14,244 nt of DNA from NCBI GenBank assembly GCA_023137005.1, contig JAGLQE010000146.1, positions 1 to 14,244 on the forward strand, in the 5' to 3' direction. The DNA is from Thermoplasmata archaeon (GTDB taxonomy: Archaea > Thermoplasmatota > Thermoplasmata > SG8-5 > JAGLSY01). Made by a program: the position numbers and the translations under genes. Of the stretch, positions 13,022-14,244 are shown in pieces (the first letter of the stretch is position 1; each line of letters opens with the position of its first letter). The notes beneath the pieces are model-generated. The model was not told the DNA's origin and searched no databases. It saw only the letters and a program-made list of their open reading frames with translations.

Positions 13022-13038
13022 TCTCAGCATGGCTGAGA
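13022..13038. terminator. Hairpin between convergent nadA and trpS
   Basis: TCTCAGC-ATG-GCTGAGA is a perfect 7-bp stem with a 3-nt loop, eight bases after the nadA stop. A second inverted repeat, GTTGAGGG (13073-13080) with CCCTCAAC (13100-13107), overlaps the trpS stop. Neither is followed by a strong T tract, so a 3'-end role is likely but not a canonical terminator. Confidence 0.4.
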
Positions 13039-13094
13039 ATACACATCAATAAATCAGTCTTTCAGCATATTGGTTGAGGGGACATGCCAGATCA

Positions 13095-14216
13095 TCAATC
13101 CCTCAACATGTACTGCTCGACCAGCTCCTTCGCCTTCTCCCTCTTTTCCTGATGGTCGACTATGAAGTCCGTGACCTTTTCAGTGAGATATTGCTTGCAG
13201 TGGCCGCAGAGTAGTTCTCCCGATCTGCATTGGGCCTTTCTATCATCCAGAGATTCATCATCCCAGTCAAAGAAATAATACAGGTACTGGTACACGGCGC
13301 AGACATCCGGGTTTCCTCCTTTTTCTTTCTGCTCCTCCACACTCACACAGCCGCCCGTGAACGCACTGCCGATCTTCTTTTTAATGGCCTTGGGGGTGTC
13401 CGTGGTGTAGATCGCGCTGGATGACACCGATGCGGACATCTTATCCGACCCAGCCAGGCTGGGCAGCATCTTGCAGTGGATGAGAGCGGGTTTGAAATAT
13501 CCTATCTTATCCGCTATGTCTCTCGCAACTCTGAAATGCGGATCCTGGTCGATCGCGCATGGTATGAGGCACGGCATGTTCTCTCCCTTTAACTCGGATG
13601 GTAGAAAAGCTGTGGCCGCCTGCATGCTGGTGAACCAGATGCTTCCGATATTCGTGGAATTCTCAAACCCGAAAACCGCTTTCGTCGTGCTGAAGTTCAC
13701 CCTCTTGGCAACCTTGATCGCGATATTGTACATGGTCTTCGCATACTCGGTGTCCAGGAAGATGTGGGTCTTCTCTGGGTCGAACCCGAGTGCGATGATA
13801 TCCAGTATGTTCTCATAAGCGAATTTCTTCGTGTCCTCCAGCTCCATATCTGGGCTGAACAGGTACTTCTCATCATCTGTTAGCTGAAAATATAATTCGA
13901 CACCGAACTTGTCCTGCAGCCACTTGGTGAACACCCAGGGCATCATGTGGCCCAGATGCGTGTGGCCGGATGGTCCCCTGCCAGTGTAGAGCACGAAGCC
14001 CGGGCCCTTCTCCTTGGCATCCAGTATCCAGTTCATGTCCCTGTGTGAATAGAATATTCCCCTTCTGAGCATGGGGTGCAGCTCTCCGGTATGGTGGACC
14101 AAGCGCTTGATGAGATCCTGATCTATCTTGCTGGTGCCAAACCTCTTTATCAGCTTGTCATAATCCACATCGCCCTTGACCTCCCAAGGGGTTACGATGA
14201 ACTTGTCCTCTGCCAT
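13095..14216 (-). CDS. trpS: Tryptophanyl-tRNA synthetase
   Basis: A 373-aa protein that charges tRNA-Trp. ATG 14216 (MAEDKFIVTPWEVKG) was chosen because AAAGGAGGAAATCAGAA precedes it; an upstream in-frame start at 14237 lies before the SD. The class I signatures are GPSGHTHLGH (residues 81-90, HIGH) and DKMSAS (258-263, KMSKS), the latter in the archaeal/eukaryal form. Also typical are the N-terminal extension ending HHTGELHPMLRRGIFYSHRD, the AIDQDPHFRVARD motif and SLAGSDKMSAS. The C-terminal region carries Cys pairs (CRSGELLCGHC) that may bind zinc. It is convergent with nadA. About 28 bases upstream of the start remain in the window, so its promoter lies outside. Confidence 0.97.
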   Translation of the reverse strand: MAEDKFIVTPWEVKGDVDYDKLIKRFGTSKIDQDLIKRLVHHTGELHPMLRRGIFYSHRDMNWILDAKEKGPGFVLYTGRGPSGHTHLGHMMPWVFTKWLQDKFGVELYFQLTDDEKYLFSPDMELEDTKKFAYENILDIIALGFDPEKTHIFLDTEYAKTMYNIAIKVAKRVNFSTTKAVFGFENSTNIGSIWFTSMQAATAFLPSELKGENMPCLIPCAIDQDPHFRVARDIADKIGYFKPALIHCKMLPSLAGSDKMSASVSSSAIYTTDTPKAIKKKIGSAFTGGCVSVEEQKEKGGNPDVCAVYQYLYYFFDWDDESLDDRKAQCRSGELLCGHCKQYLTEKVTDFIVDHQEKREKAKELVEQYMLRD

Positions 14217-14244
14217 TTCTGATTTCCTCCTTTTCAAGTCGGAA

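Overview
The window is archaeal and probably from an uncultured Thermoplasmatota-like euryarchaeon. The domain assignment is secure: it carries ribosomal proteins L44e and S27e, aIF2-alpha and Nop10 in the classic archaeal order, an intron-containing tRNA-Tyr with a C1-G72 pair and no encoded CCA, an archaeal/eukaryal-type TrpRS with a KMSAS loop, a PAC2-family protein, and TATA-box promoters giving leaderless or short-leader mRNAs. The phylum is an inference from the overall gene mix, not a proven placement.

Layout. 1-293: no gene; a nested long hairpin (35-106) and a TATA box. 309-740: small winged-helix-like acidic protein. 741-1070: promoter plus a ~180-nt structured leader for a strongly SD-led 71-aa protein (1071-1286). 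1486-2690: two-gene unit of a HisA-related TIM barrel and a DUF2240-like protein. 2739-4930, minus strand: translation operon L44e > S27e > aIF2-alpha > Nop10 > PAC2, tightly coupled (two TAATG stop/start overlaps and a TTG start for S27e). 5028-5145, minus: tRNA-Tyr with a 43-nt intron. 5277-6140: TatD/COG1831-like metal-dependent hydrolase. 6205-6666: GyrI-like ligand-binding protein. 6667-7141: a 475-nt gap between convergent genes, filled with hairpins. 7142-7507, minus: unknown small protein. 7508-7724: divergent regulatory region with repeated TGTCTGACA palindromes. 7725-12029: giant TPR protein with a Cys/His zinc-binding tail. 12081-13013: NadA. 13095-14216, minus: TrpS.

How the genes relate. 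The core operon feeds ribosome assembly, initiation and rRNA pseudouridylation, and sits beside a tRNA gene and TrpRS, so much of the window is translation housekeeping. NadA supplies quinolinate for NAD. Little ties the remaining genes into one pathway.

The most unusual material is non-coding: (i) a tandem array of perfect hairpins alternating with a conserved purine-rich box (6701-7006); (ii) two diverged inverted copies of a ~72-nt nested hairpin, 7 kb apart, with pairing preserved; (iii) a switch-like leader with an internal T8 tract ahead of the 71-aa gene; (iv) TGTCTGACA repeats at the divergent promoter of the TPR gene. The giant TPR/zinc-tail protein is the most unusual coding feature.
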